Of a DNA stretch of 64,000 nt, positions 49,732 through 63,200 are shown one piece after another. The DNA comes from Apostichopus japonicus (taxonomy: Eukaryota > Echinodermata > Holothuroidea > Aspidochirotida > Stichopodidae). Position 1 is the first letter of the stretch; the number at the start of each line of letters is the position of its first letter. Location of the stretch: the NCBI RefSeq assembly GCF_037975245.1, contig NC_092570.1, positions 2,189,501 through 2,253,500 of the forward strand, written 5' to 3'. Made by a program: the position numbers and the translations under genes. The notes beneath the pieces were generated by a model. It made no database searches. It worked only from the letters and a program-made list of their open reading frames with translations, and had not been told where the DNA came from.

Positions 49732-51336
49732 TCTTACTAAAATGGTCCTGGTTGCCGATCAATTTTCCATGGCAATGAAGTGGCTTTCATACCGATTAAT
49801 ATACTAACGATCCGAACAAGGCTTACTAATGAAGGTAAATGTTGAAATCCAGAGGCCGGAGGTTTTATTACTAGCCGGATTTTCTTCGAAGGCAACATAG
49901 GACATCGTCACATTTGTGCATTTGCTTTGTTCTTTAAACCCCTTTTTATTAACCTACAAGTCAAGAAAGTCATGCTAGTGTCGAAACGTCCTCGCCCTCT
50001 GTTATACATGTTTTGTCTAAGTTTATGGTACTTTAATTGGTTTGTATACATTTGATGTCTGTACAACCTTATGTAGCGTGTATAAAGAATCAAACTAAAC
50101 CTCCAAAATAGATGGTCGTTCAGTTCAGGAAACTGTCGGAGACTCACACTCCATGAGAAGCGAGATTAAAAAGAGATTTACGAAAGGAAACGTGCGATTA
50201 TCCGATACTACAGCTGTAGTGCAAAAAAGAAATGACATTAATGAACCTGGCAAGAAAATGTTCATAAGATGAAAAAAAAATGTGATAAACCGCCAGCTCA
50301 CGTTCTATAGCGGGAAGGTTTATACTCCTGTCTAGTCTAAGGGATGGCCGGTGCAGGTCTACGAACTGAAAACGGGAAACCAGAGTTTCCGTCCCGTCGG
50401 AAACTAGACCAGACTTTTCAGACTGTTTACTGTAATTTTTCCAAGTATTTATTACCGGTGTTTAATTTTCATATTTTACAACCCTCAGATGTAATATTTG
50501 TATTTGCGAGACTTGATGCATTGAAGGAGGAAACTGTAGATAAAATAGATGAAAGAGAGACAGTGAGAGCGACGGATGCGGAGATGGCTAGCTACATGGA
50601 TTTCAAAGGAGACACAAAGTTAATCCAACCATCATCTATAGCATAATATCAGGGAGAGAGAGAGAGAGATCTTTGTGAAAAACAACTCACCCCCAAACAG
50701 GTAAGAAAAATTTTGCTCCGTTTTGAGAGATATATTCTTAGTTTTAAATATCGGAGTGTCTATATATATATAGTTGTACATCTGTAATGTCATATAGCGC
50801 CACTAAAGGTTCTTGAAACTTTTGATTTTCCCCCTGTTTTTTTTCTATCTCTCTCCATTGTTTAAAATTAAGAATGTTCGCCAAGAATGAAAGCCGAGGC
50901 GAGGATGCTTTGTCTTTCGCGAAGTTAATGTAATTTTTATACTTCATCGTTAATGTCATAATTTTATTCAATTTGGTAGACAATGAAGCGAATCTAGTCT
51001 TGCATGTAACACGTGAGACTACTTTGAACACAATATTCACCTTTCGTAGTTGATTATATCGTGGACTTGGCTAGCTAACCAGATGGGCCCAAGGCCTCCG
51101 ATCTCCGGGGAATGGGAGTGGGGGGGGGGGGCGTTGGAATGAAATCTGAGATGAATCATAGACACATGTAGTATATGATTCTTTGAATCCTTGTTGCTTT
51201 TTATAATAATTTCAGATATTTCGATATTAATAAGAACAAGATCTTAACCATGTATGCAACATACGGCACGCACAATATATAAACACACATTAACTATACA
51301 CATGTGGATCATACTGTAAGCACAACGCAAACGTCG

Positions 51337-51620
51337 GTCAATCAATGAATCAATCAAAAATCATTCAATCAATCAATCAATCGTACATGATACAAACAAC
51401 CAATCATAATTCGTTCAATCAGCCAACCAATCGATAGACCAATAAATAAATTGGTCCAACAAATATCAATTGATCAGTTACACTCAGTCAATCAATCAAT
51501 GAATTGGATATTATGTACCCATCAGGAATTCCCCTCTTTGCCATCAGTTTTATAAACTATACCAAATCTGATTGATCAATCACTCATTGATTTAACGATC
51601 AATCGTTCAATCAGCCAATC
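51337..51620. repeat. Degenerate (AATC)n tract
   Basis: Clusters of CAATCAATCAATC at about 51337-51385, 51415-51440, 51485-51500 and 51570-51620 are separated by diverged sequence, which includes a partial duplication around ACTCGCCTCTTAGCCATCAG. It is simple-repeat DNA with no gene. Confidence 0.75.
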
Positions 51621-53514
51621 GATCGACCAATCATGATTTTCTATCCATATACTCGCCTCTTAGCCATCAGTTAGGCCTATGTAAACTTTTTTTGCTTTTA
51701 AAAACCTTTAAAAACTAAGTCCTTCTGGAAGGTTTCACGTGGTTTGCTATTTCCAAACGGTTGTACTATAGTGCATGCATTCATGTATATCTGATTTGCC
51801 AAATTAGGCTAACATAAAGTTTGGTAAAACAAAGGGGTTGACCACAACTTGAGCAATTTAATCTTTTTTATATATTATCTTAATTAAAATTGGATAATTT
51901 TGGTCATATTGTTTGCCAAACGTAGGAAAAAAAGGATACTTTAACGGGAGAAGATGTAACGACCCGACCCAGAAAGCCTATCCGCTATACAAGATAGTTT
52001 AAACATAAAATATGAGGTGAACGACTCCCAAAGTATCCGTTTACGCCCCAATAAATTGTTTGACGAACCAATCTTGAAAATAATCTTCCGACAAAGAAAA
52101 AAAAAGATCAGTGAATTTAAAGCGGTGTATTCTTTTGGATAGTTTCGAATGCTGTACATCTGCCGAGTTCAATTTGAACTGCATATGATCACGTTGATTG
52201 AAAATTAAATCGCAGCGGACGTAATTAATAACCAAGATATGAAATAATGTTATCAAAATAAAAAAAGCTGAAAATAACATATGAATAAATTAATAGATTA
52301 AGCTTTATGCGCAAAGTCGTTGGTTAAGAATATATTGACGTATTTTTCAGACAGTTTGACATATATCGTGTATCCAATGTAATATGACGTTTCATGTATG
52401 TACTGACTGGTGTATTGTGCATACATTGTGAAATTTGCCAGAGGCGCCGAATACGCTGCTAGCTTACGACCATATGCTATACCTCTATCCATCTCCTCCC
52501 ATCGACCAAGCCGCGCCGTTTTTGCACGCACAACCCCAAAACAGAAACTTATATATCTTACGTCTTCTCTGGAAGTGTTCTCAGATATTTTCTGGACCTA
52601 GGGCGGGTGGAGGGGATTACTGGGTTGGGGCCCACGATAGGCGCTTGTCTCACTAGCGTAGTATGTAATCCGGAACTATGTAGGTATTCCTATGTACATA
52701 GACACTATATATTTGGTCGGAGCATGGGTAAACATACCAGGATGAGCCAATGAATTGCTTTAACAAGCTCTCATACAGCAAAATATATATATTTCATTGA
52801 ATAAAAAGCAAGCGAGCCGGAAAAGGCAACTTCGAAAGAAGACGAATAAGACTAAGAATAACGCTGACCTTTCAAAGCGTCATAGCAGGGCCATTTAATG
52901 TGAAATAAAACCCGCATCTTTCACTTAATTAATCTAAAACTATTAAGAAGGGGAGAGTATCCTCGGATGGTAGGGTGTCATCATTTTCATTATTTATTTA
53001 TTTACATATAAATTATTGTTTTTGCGAGAAAAAGAAAGATCTCATGTTTACACATAACGTGAGAACTTCCTTCGCTATTTTTACAATTTTTTTCACCATC
53101 ATTCGCTATAGATTTTTCTTTATATTGATGGGTACCCGGTACTTCGGTATGAATTAGTTCGTCTGTATTATAGTTTTCGAAGTATTTACTGTCACTTTCA
53201 AGACAAAGTTGGTTGACGAGAAATTCTGCCAACTTTATATTTCATATTGTTACAATGTCTTGCTGCTTAATGCAATTTGAGAATGCCCCATCCAAGAACT
53301 AAGTATATATGAATGGATATGGTGGAAATAAAATCTGTTTTGATTAATTGTAGTAATAAAAACTCAGAAACTGGAGAGCAAACCTCGTACAATTTCAGGT
53401 TGAATGCATGCATGGACATCTACAGAAAAAATATTGATAATAAACCAGAGGAGGCAATCAACCATCAGCCTTTCGAAAACTTTTAAATCGACCGAAAGAT
53501 TAACCAGCTGTTAA

Positions 53515-53898
53515 GTTAAGTTAAGTTGAAGGTTTACAGTCTTGTATGAGGCTAATGCCTCCTCACACGACTTTACAACTTAACCCCTGGTCATTGGTAA
53601 CTTGTCACACCCACACACCAAAGTGTGCACAATTCAATCAATCTCTCCTGGGGCACCACAGTGCACCACAACCACGTGTCCCCCGGGGGGACTTCCCATA
53701 GGGTGCAGCCACAAACCGGCGCACGCAACTATATTTACAAGTTACCTCGCAGGTCCCCATTTATACACCTGGGTGAAGAGAGGCAATGGAGATAAAGCGC
53801 CTTGCCCAAGAACACAACGTAATGATCTGGTCAGGGCTCGAACCTGTAATCCTTAGATCACAAGTCCACTGCCTTAACCACTTGACCACAACGCCCTC
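53515..53898 (-). mobile_element. tRNA-derived SINE, copy 3 (complete, with target duplication)
   Basis: Full inverted copy: the head with B box GGTTCGAGCC (complement of 53834-53843) and A-box region ends at GGAGGGCGTTGTGG. The body and tail match copies 1 and 2, and the 3' end is a short (TTAAC)n repeat. CTGTTAA flanks both sides (53508-53514 and 53899-53905), a likely target-site duplication, so this insertion is fairly young. Confidence 0.9.
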
Positions 53899-53905
53899 CT
53901 GTTAA

Positions 53906-55076
53906 CAGGTATAAAGGTTTTCCATGGGGAAGTGCACCGTTGCAATCGGGCACAACAATATGCATCAACATACCTCTTCGTAAGACATGACTTGAAGAAA
54001 TTCAGAAATATGAATCCACGTTCGTTTTACTGTGTCGTTGGGAAGTTACGTTGCAGCAATCATAACAAACCTCCCTAAAAATAACAAGCATGCATGATAA
54101 AAAAAAACATTAAAAAAGAATGTAGTCGAAAAATGGTGCAAAATAGAAGGTCATATTAAACATTTAAAAAATCATAAATTTAGTTGTTAAAGTGTCATGG
54201 GTATATAATATATCTTTCTTCACACATTCTTTCGCCTGTATAGTGAATCTTCCAGTTTACCCGTGCCCCTTGTATCTCTTCACGGGCGCAGGTAATTTTG
54301 TTCCTGTAGATATGTGTAAATTTACAGGGTGACAAGTCGGGGACATATGGGACCCGCGCACTACCACCTACCCACCCACCTCCCCTCAAGATTCGCTAAA
54401 ACTAAAAAACTAAAAAGCGATCGTTTGCATAAATTAGACGTGCCTCTTTTGGTTATACGCAGTACCATTTTTGTTTTCATTTTGTGATTAAAAATAAACA
54501 CTTTATGGCATTGAGAAAGTATTGTCTTGAAAAATCAAAAATGAAATAAAACATGTTATGCTGTCGAAAAAATTAAGAAACGTCTATGTTATCAAATAAA
54601 AAAGTGTCATTTTGTTGAAAAAAATACTCAGTTACTATATTATAGATATACCCTGTTATCTGTGACGTCATAAACATTTCGTTGGTACCGTAAAAGGCCT
54701 GTCAATTATGCACAATTACTCTAGTGATATACCTTTTTTTCCATAAATTAAAAAACAAAGACATGGCTTGATCAGGGCCACCGATATGCCAGAGGGAGGA
54801 GGGGAAGTTGGTGGGGAGCTACCTCAACATTTCCACAGAAATAATAGTATATGTAGTAATGTCATACAAAACTTAACTCTTACTTTTCATTACTTAGCAT
54901 TTTCATCTAGGGAAACTATCTATCGATGGTATTTTAATGCTGAGTATGGTGAAGCTAAGGAAAAGGGATATGCCATCATCCCTTAACAGTCATCGTCCCG
55001 CCCACTCGCCTACCCTCCAACACCGTAAAATTCTGTATCGAACACGCTCAAATTTGGGCAAACCAAAGAACGCACC
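53906..55076. other. Non-coding interval
   Basis: AT-rich, no gene or distinct repeat recognised. Short open frames on both strands lack family features. Confidence 0.5.
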
Positions 55077-55080
55077 TTAA

Positions 55081-55438
55081 AGGGTGTGAAGACTCGCGCA
55101 CAAAGAAACGTCTCATGTCGGTAATCTGACCTAGTTTCGAATGAGGTGTAACGGAAGTGTTAGACACCACCATCGATCCCAGAAAGTACACACACAGCTT
55201 GCTACCGTCGGTAATTAGACACTAGTGTACAGTCAATACATACAGCTACGGTCAATACCCACAACACAGTGTACATAGCAGCGATGGACATCTCAGGTCT
55301 AGATAAAATATAACAAGGTATCACGTTTCATTATACTGTCTGCATTTTGTAGCGACAAGAAGAAAACTTCACTTGCAAGCAACGGAAAGTTAACTTTTTC
55401 AGAGTGCGGCACGCGGTTTGGGGCGAGTCTTCAATGCC
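55081..55438 (+). mobile_element. TTAA-flanked MITE (piggyBac-type), copy 3
   Basis: 358 bp between TTAA at 55077-55080 and TTAA at 55439-55442. Ends AGGGTGTGAAGACTCGC and, inward from the right, GGCATTGAAGACTCGCCC. The interior is collinear with the copies at 25235 and 44139. Confidence 0.92.
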
Positions 55439-55555
55439 TTAAGCATACTTCACGTCGAGGTGAGTATAAAAATTATGACCCCCCCCCCCCCAAATGAAAA
55501 GATTCACCCCATAATAATCATCACCCCTATCCGGACCCTATCACTGCTTATGGTC

Positions 55556-55975
55556 AAAGGGCACAACAAGTTAACAGTATGGTGAATTCGAAGGCGCGTG
55601 CTGTGTCAGTGAGTGTGTCTGGCCATACCTTTAGGTTCCCGGTTCCGAATCCCAGACGGAACAAGATCGTTTTGACGTAATCAAAATGCGATATAGGTCA
55701 GTGTTTTGCTGAGGGGAATCTTCCGGGGATTTTGGTATGTCTGGTTTTCGAATTAGCAAATGGCGATTGAGTTTCCTTTCGATTCTTCAGCATCTGGAGA
55801 AAGTGGTCAGATTCTCGGGTACACCCGCGTTCGTAGGAGTGGGACGTTAAGTGGTGTGGTCCCATAAGCAGGAATGGGTGCGATAATTGTATACGCCTAT
55901 AGTAACTCTTTGAGCACTCATCGCAAAGAGAAGGCTTGATATAAGCAGGTGTTCATCCACGATGAACACAGGGTT
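55556..55975 (+). mobile_element. Second SINE-like element with tRNA-type B box
   Basis: A B-box-like GGTTCCGAATCCC (55641-55653) lies about 60 bases after a GGTGAATTCGAAGGCGCGTG A-box-like region. A body follows with GGGACGTTAAGTGGTGTGGTCCC (split here: GGGACGTTAAG, TGGTGTGGTCCC), a short hairpin-forming motif common in the bodies of invertebrate SINEs. The 3' limit is a guess. Only one copy is in the window, so confirmation needs other copies. Confidence 0.5.
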
Positions 55976-57206
55976 AAAGGGTTCCAAAATAGCTTCTTTT
56001 GGCTTCCTATATAGCCATGGGAACTATTGAAAACTTCAACTTCAAAGTTATCAGAGTTTTTCTTCGATAAATCTTAACACCTGCAGGAAGTCACATTAGG
56101 GCGTCGGAACATTTCGTGAGAGAATTTACATTTTGAGGTTGTATTCTGGGCTGCAGGGTTGTATAAGTTGGTCACTGTGACCAAACAATGACGTATGTAT
56201 TCACAGGACACCTCTCAAATTAACTATAATAAGGCACCTATGGAGGTGACAGGTGACAGCTGTCTCTAACAGGAGGGTGGGGGGGGGGTTGTTAAGTGGT
56301 AAAGCCCAGGGCAGTGGTCAACTGTAGGAGGCATGGGAAATTGTGGGGCTAAAAATAATTGTGCATTCTCATTTTCATAATTTACTTGAAGGAAAATTAA
56401 GACGCTGTTTAAAAGCTACATTTACTGATGTGAGAATCAAACCGTACCCAATCAGACCCGGCACCAGAAATCCATTAATTTTGTTTCGTCGGGGTGTGGG
56501 GGTGGTGGTGGAGTAGGGGTGTTAACATAGTTGTTCTTTAATGTCAATCCTGGATTCTTTGAGAATTTATTGTTTGGTGTAAGGGTCTTATAGATGCAAA
56601 ATGATGATATCGTTTCAATAATTTTAACTACATTTGTTAAGTATAAGTTTAACTAGTGCAAGTGTGGTATAACATGTAAGCCATGTAGACGTCTCATAAC
56701 TTCTGGTTCTCTTCCCCCTCCCACACACCCCTCCCTTTCCCAAATAACATCGAATTCACACACTATGGGGACTTAAATGAAGCCCCCCCCCCCCACTTCC
56801 AAAAATACAAAAAGGAAAAGTGGAGAAAGTGATACGCGCCAGCGACGTCAAAATGACGAAAGTGAATCATGAGTCGCAACCATTCTCACCCAGGAAATGG
56901 CTAATATACTAACAAGATGTTTCTCAGACAGATTCCCAGAGACAACATCATCTGTGCTACCTTTTCATAAATCCAAACGCATCATTTGACGCTGATTTCG
57001 TCTGAACGCAGCTGCATGTGCTTGAATCAATTACTCCAATTACATAACCATACTGCACTACCTATAGGGATGAAATTCACATAACGCTGCCTTTTAAGTT
57101 CCTTTTGATACATTTTGTCGATGCTATATTTTATCCCATAATACTTTTTAGCCTCTAGTTTGGCTGATGAAGTTTTAATTCAAAATAATGAAGTAAAAAT
57201 TTGATT
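55976..57206. other. Non-coding interval
   Basis: No gene recognised. G and C homopolymers lie near 56280 and 56786, with a G-rich patch at 56490-56520. Confidence 0.5.
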
Positions 57207-57370
57207 CCTTTTTGGTTTTCCGAAAGGGAAAACGATGAAGTAAATTTTTGCCGACCTTGCAAAGTTGTGAGGAGGACCGCGGGTTGCCAAGCCGGTAATG
57301 ATTATAAACGCGGATCGCAAAGTCGGCAACATACAGAAAGTCTGTACTCAAAGCCAAGACTTTGTTACCT
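57207..57370. repeat. Dispersed repeat related to 19754-19920
   Basis: It shares ordered blocks with the copy in DCUN1D1 intron 4 (TTTTTGGTTTTCC, AGGGAAAAC, TTGTGAGG-GGACC, CTCAAAGCC). Copies differ at many positions. No inverted or direct terminal repeats were identified. Confidence 0.45.
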
Positions 57371-58201
57371 CAATGAAAGTGTGAGCGCAATACATACGTT
57401 CTGTATCTACAAAATATGACTGGTTCACCCGGGCCATAACTATATGTAAATCATATAATGTATATATTCAATATCAAAATTTATGAAACTTGGCCCCAAC
57501 TGTGCTAGATATTCAAATATGGTTAACTTTGGTCAAAATTCTTAAACTGTTTTCATTACAACCTTCGAGGAAATTTTCCTCCCTGGGATATTCAGTCATC
57601 TTGTGTGTCCCTTAAACAAGTCTGAGAACAATTTAGAGTGTAAAGACCTCCAGGAACTTACTTTTTGGAAACTTCTAGCAATTATAGCTTGCTATAACTT
57701 GGGCCCTATACAGACTACCTTTAAGCAGTGTAACTATCTAATACAAACGTATCGTGTACGTTACAGATATAGCTACAGCTTATATACTGATACGCATTAC
57801 AGATATAATACCACGTGGCCAGGGAGTTTTAATGCCTACTTTCTCTCGCTATTATCATGATGTATAATATTTCAGTCATTAGGATAATCGTCCCAGCATG
57901 TATAGGCATAGTGTTAAGGTGATCCTAACCACAGTCAGGAATCGTCGAAAGTATATGACGATGGGCTTACGTTTGAGCAACCGCTGCAGCATCTCCGCTG
58001 AGAACTTATATATTCTAAGAGGAAACAGACTAGACACATTAATCTCTTCTCATTCTCAGACAACCATTTCAACTTGATAAGATACGTTATCTCAATGCGA
58101 TTCGTAATACAGCGAGGAATATTATCATATCCTCTATTTCTAAATTCAGCCAGCTACCCAGTCCGCCCGTCCGTCCGTTCGTTCCCCCCCCCCGGCCGTT
58201 C
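57371..58201. other. Non-coding interval ending in a CGTC-rich patch
   Basis: No gene recognised. A short run of CCGTCCGTCCGTTCG repeats followed by C residues (about 58163-58192) lies just left of a hAT-type insertion. Confidence 0.45.
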
Positions 58202-58209
58202 GTCCATCT

Positions 58210-58607
58210 CAGGGGGATAGGAAGCTTCCAAAAATGGGGGGGGGGGGCACAACATCAGAGGGGTACTTTCTCATTCCACAACCACCACTCGTTATGCTTT
58301 AAACCGATACACACCGGCCATATCACTTAAATATATATGATGTGTTAGTATGCTATCTATCTTATTTATTGAGATCGTTTATTGTTAACCATGCTATAAA
58401 TAGATATGAGATGCCATTTTAAACAGCATGTACAGACTAAAAATAAATAATTAAAAAAAAAAAAATTAAATTAACAAAGGCCTAAGATATTCAAAAGACA
58501 GTTCTTCATCAAAGGGGCACATTTTATTTGCCAGTAGGGCACATTTGCTATTTGGAAAAAAGTGGGGGCACGTTCCCCCAGTGCCCCCCCCCCGGCTCAT
58601 ACCCCTG
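58210..58607. mobile_element. hAT-type MITE with perfect 8-bp target duplication
   Basis: Identical 8-mers GTCCATCT flank the element (58202-58209 and 58608-58615). The ends CAGGGGGATAGGAAGC and, inward from the right, CAGGGGTATGAGCC form the inverted termini. It contains long G and C runs near each end and shares its interior with 30850-31171. 398 bp, no transposase. Confidence 0.92.
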
Positions 58608-58615
58608 GTCCATCT

Positions 58616-60979
58616 AACCATCCACTGACTCAGCACTATATATATAGCTCATTCGTCCACTCGTTGCAAGTTCTGAACATCTTACACATCTCTAACTATA
58701 CCGAGCCAGGCTGCGACCGTTTACGTACAAGCTTCAATATAGATTGGATGAAAAGTGCAAACATCCGCTCAGGTTGAATTCTTTAATGTGTAATACTTCA
58801 CCTAGAAAAGTTCTTTTCATCCCAACGGGCAAATACCACTGTGTAAACCCTACTCAGACATATACAAATAAGACATGTTTATTCAGTGTTAGGTTATAAG
58901 TCAAGGCTCCTTTATATGATGGCAAATGTTCTCGAATAGGCCTAAGTCACTCCCTGTGTGCTATCATAAAATATTATTCCGCTGATTTTTAAAGGAAGTA
59001 TGTGCGCTGCGCTGTATATAGAACCTATAGTTACACTCCTCTTCTGCTCAATCAGAGTATTTGTGTAATGTTCAGGTCTGATCCGGGGAAAAACCCGACA
59101 GCCCGAGGCCCGGGTGAATGAGGGGGGGGGGAGACCGGGGGCCGGGGAGGGGGGTTGCGAAATTTGGAGGGCCCGGGGAATTTTGGAACCCGTAATTGTG
59201 TAGTCTCGTTCCCCACGAGATACTTTACGAAACATGAAGAGTGGAAAAGGCCTGATGACTTAATCATCCGAGGGGCCCGAGCTGGCTGTCGAACCGCTCT
59301 GGGTAATATTCGATAATTATGCAAATCCCTAAAGTATGTTCCATATTCGAAAACTGGACGAGTTAGGCTACATTGTAAGTAGCCTCAATTTATATTTTTT
59401 GTAGTGTTTGCCGGTTAGGAGTTGATTTTGCTCAATAATAAAATATGTTATCATTCAGTAAAACTTCAACCGAGCGTTCATGCACCTTTCATCCTCTTCC
59501 ATCCGCCCGAGGCTAGGTGTGTCACACAAAATCAACTAAAAAGTTGCTTTTCAAGTATGCAAACCCTGGTACATCTACATGAGAAGAGGAACAACACTAT
59601 TTATACTAAAAACAATTGTTGAAACAATGCACGATGGTCTATTGTGTACTGTTTGTATATCCCAAAGCCGATCCTTGGTTACGTCATAATCAGAGATGTA
59701 CACATTAAGGGCGGAGTACAAATCAAGCATTTAGCGATTGATAAGGCACTGTTAAATCCCTTTGCATGGATAGATCAATTGAATGCATACTTTACACAAA
59801 TGAGTGTTCTTTGTTGAAAGGACGACAGTGTAAACTCGCGCGCCACTGTCAGTTCCACTACAGTTTCATCATTACGTTGTAAAGTGCGGTAGAACAGTTT
59901 CAAATATATTTTTGGCCTCTCTCTTTTGCCCTGATGGCAAACAGGCGGCATAAAGGCTACATCGTTTAAATAAAACTGAATAATAACGCCATCTATAGTT
60001 TTGGATTTGATTTGAGTATATATGTACTTTCTGTGATTGACTGCATAATCGGTTTAATCCACGACAACGGCCATCATCATACAGCGCTTAGTAGTCTATA
60101 CAATCAGCCAATAGGAAGCCGTCAGACGACACTTTATTTTTTAGACATTGAAGAAATGTTTCCGCAGATGCAAGTTGACGACCGGGTTCCAACTTGTTCT
60201 CATTGACAGGAAAGAAAAGAAATAGGAAAGACAAAGACCAGACACAAAAGGAAAAGAAAGGAGAAACCGAGATAGAAAGGAAATAAATGTGTACAATGTG
60301 TACACCAGAAGGACCAAGTTCATACAATACGTAAAGTGATAATAGAAACTCACGCTATTCATAGGCTATATATATTTATATATATGTAGCTACGGTGAAG
60401 TTTCTTAGAATAAACATTCGTTGAATACAAACGTTGTTGTTAACTTTTGGACACTAGCCACAAGAATCAAATTTGTCGTCATCAGTTTCAAGCATTCCTC
60501 GACTCGTCTAGTGCAAAAGCAAAAGCTTTTTTTCCGCTCAAGGATTTAAGCCACGTTATAGCAGACCAATGTAATACCATCATAAATATAAACTCCACGG
60601 ACTTCTGTATTCTGATTTTTCTTTCATCGAAGCGACAAAGGTTGATAATGCGATTGGAGTGAAAACTATATACCAAAGTGCAAAAGGAAGTTCAGTCCGC
60701 ATACAGAACAATTAAAGCTGTTTTGACTGAACTATTGCAATCGCATGCATCATGTCACGCATGACGATTTGTGGAAGATTCAATGTATTTACTGAAAAAA
60801 GATAATAATTCATATCAGGAAAAGACGGCTGAAAAGAAAATAATTGTGAAGGTGACAAATGACAGAGGCCTGTATAGGGTGGACTATTGCAAAAAATAAA
60901 AAAGAACGCGAACGCTGTAACAAGGTTTACGTACAAACATTTGTACACCAGTGAAGAACCTCACTCATTTGGCGACAAA
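58616..60979. other. Non-coding interval upstream of a possible first exon
   Basis: No gene recognised. A GC-rich island at about 59090-59180 contains long G tracts. A CCAAT box (CAGCCAATAGG, about 60102-60113) is promoter-like but 870 bases from the ATG at 60980. Confidence 0.4.
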
Positions 60980-61036
60980 ATGGCAGACCAAGAAGAAAAC
61001 GCTGAAAATCTCGGTTTGAGATGTTTGCTCAATTGG
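60980..61036 (+). CDS. Possible first coding exon of a gene extending right
   Basis: ATG in a strong context (GCGACAAAATGG) opens 19 codons, MADQEENAENLGLRCLLNW, followed directly by a good splice donor GTAAGA in phase 0. The ending (L-x-x-L-L-x-W) recalls the start of N-terminal CH-like domains of Hook/NuMA-type proteins, which read LLxWVN, but one short exon is too little to name a family. No continuation exon was recognised before 64000. Confidence 0.35.
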
Positions 61037-61405
61037 GTAAGAAAATCTTTCCCTTTATCGTAAAAACCTCTAATAATATAGTTATTTGTGTATTCCGTCT
61101 ATACGGAGAGCGTTGAACACGAATAATTGGTAGTGTCGTTTGTTGACCATTGTCAAAGCTTATATTGATCTTTTGAAGTTTCGATATACACAGAGGAGGA
61201 TATCTATAGCGAGTAGACGCTATATCACTGATTTTCCTTGCCAAGAGATTGGGGTGGGGGGGGGGGGCGGGGTAGTGGTGGTGATAGGGGATATGAGGAG
61301 ATACCTCACAGAACCCCCACTTCTGCCCATAATCGGAATTAACTTTATTGAATGAATGGCATCCAATGGGTATATATCAGGTTATACAGAAAATCTATAA
61401 ATATC

Positions 61406-62848
<1,443 letters not shown>

Positions 62849-63200
62849 CAGTGGCGTCGCCTGACATTTCAATCTTGGGGGAGGGCGATATATTTATGAA
62901 CGCCGTCCTGGGGGAGGTGTCCCCCCCCCCCCTTGAGGAAATTTATGATTAATTAAGGGTCCTTAGATGCAATCTGGTGCTATATTTTGCAACTTGAAGT
63001 AACTTTATTTTCAGGAATTGTTCGGGCTTATATAGTCTTTCCGATATTTATGATTTTAATTTAGGCAGATAAAGTTTGTTTGAATATTTTTTTAACACTG
63101 CAAATCGCATCTGGGGATGGGGAACTGGGGGGCACGCTTTTAGGAGGGCACGTACATGCCCCCCCCCCCCAGGCCACGCGGCCCCTTGGCGTCGCCACTG
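62849..63200. mobile_element. hAT-type MITE with 13-bp terminal inverted repeats
   Basis: Left end CAGTGGCGTCGCC and right end, inward, CAGTGGCGACGCC differ at one of 13 positions. The flanks GTTCAAAG (62841-62848) and GTTCAAGG (63201-63208) agree at 7 of 8 bases, as for an aged hAT target duplication. 352 bp with long C runs and no transposase. Confidence 0.88.

Larger units (their letters stand above)
44503..53514. other. Nine-kilobase gene-free region
   Basis: No coding exon was recognised on either strand; open frames are short and lack family features. Structured contents are listed separately: AT array, local duplication, short hairpin, U2-like fragment and AATC-rich tract. There are several G/C homopolymers (47915, 48680, 48828, 48977, 51120), and a GA repeat lies near 50653-50668. 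Confidence 0.45.

Noticed and set aside
50344..50646. 100-codon plus-strand frame
   Set aside because: No recognisable domain, splice signals or codon pattern to support it, and it is followed by a GA repeat.
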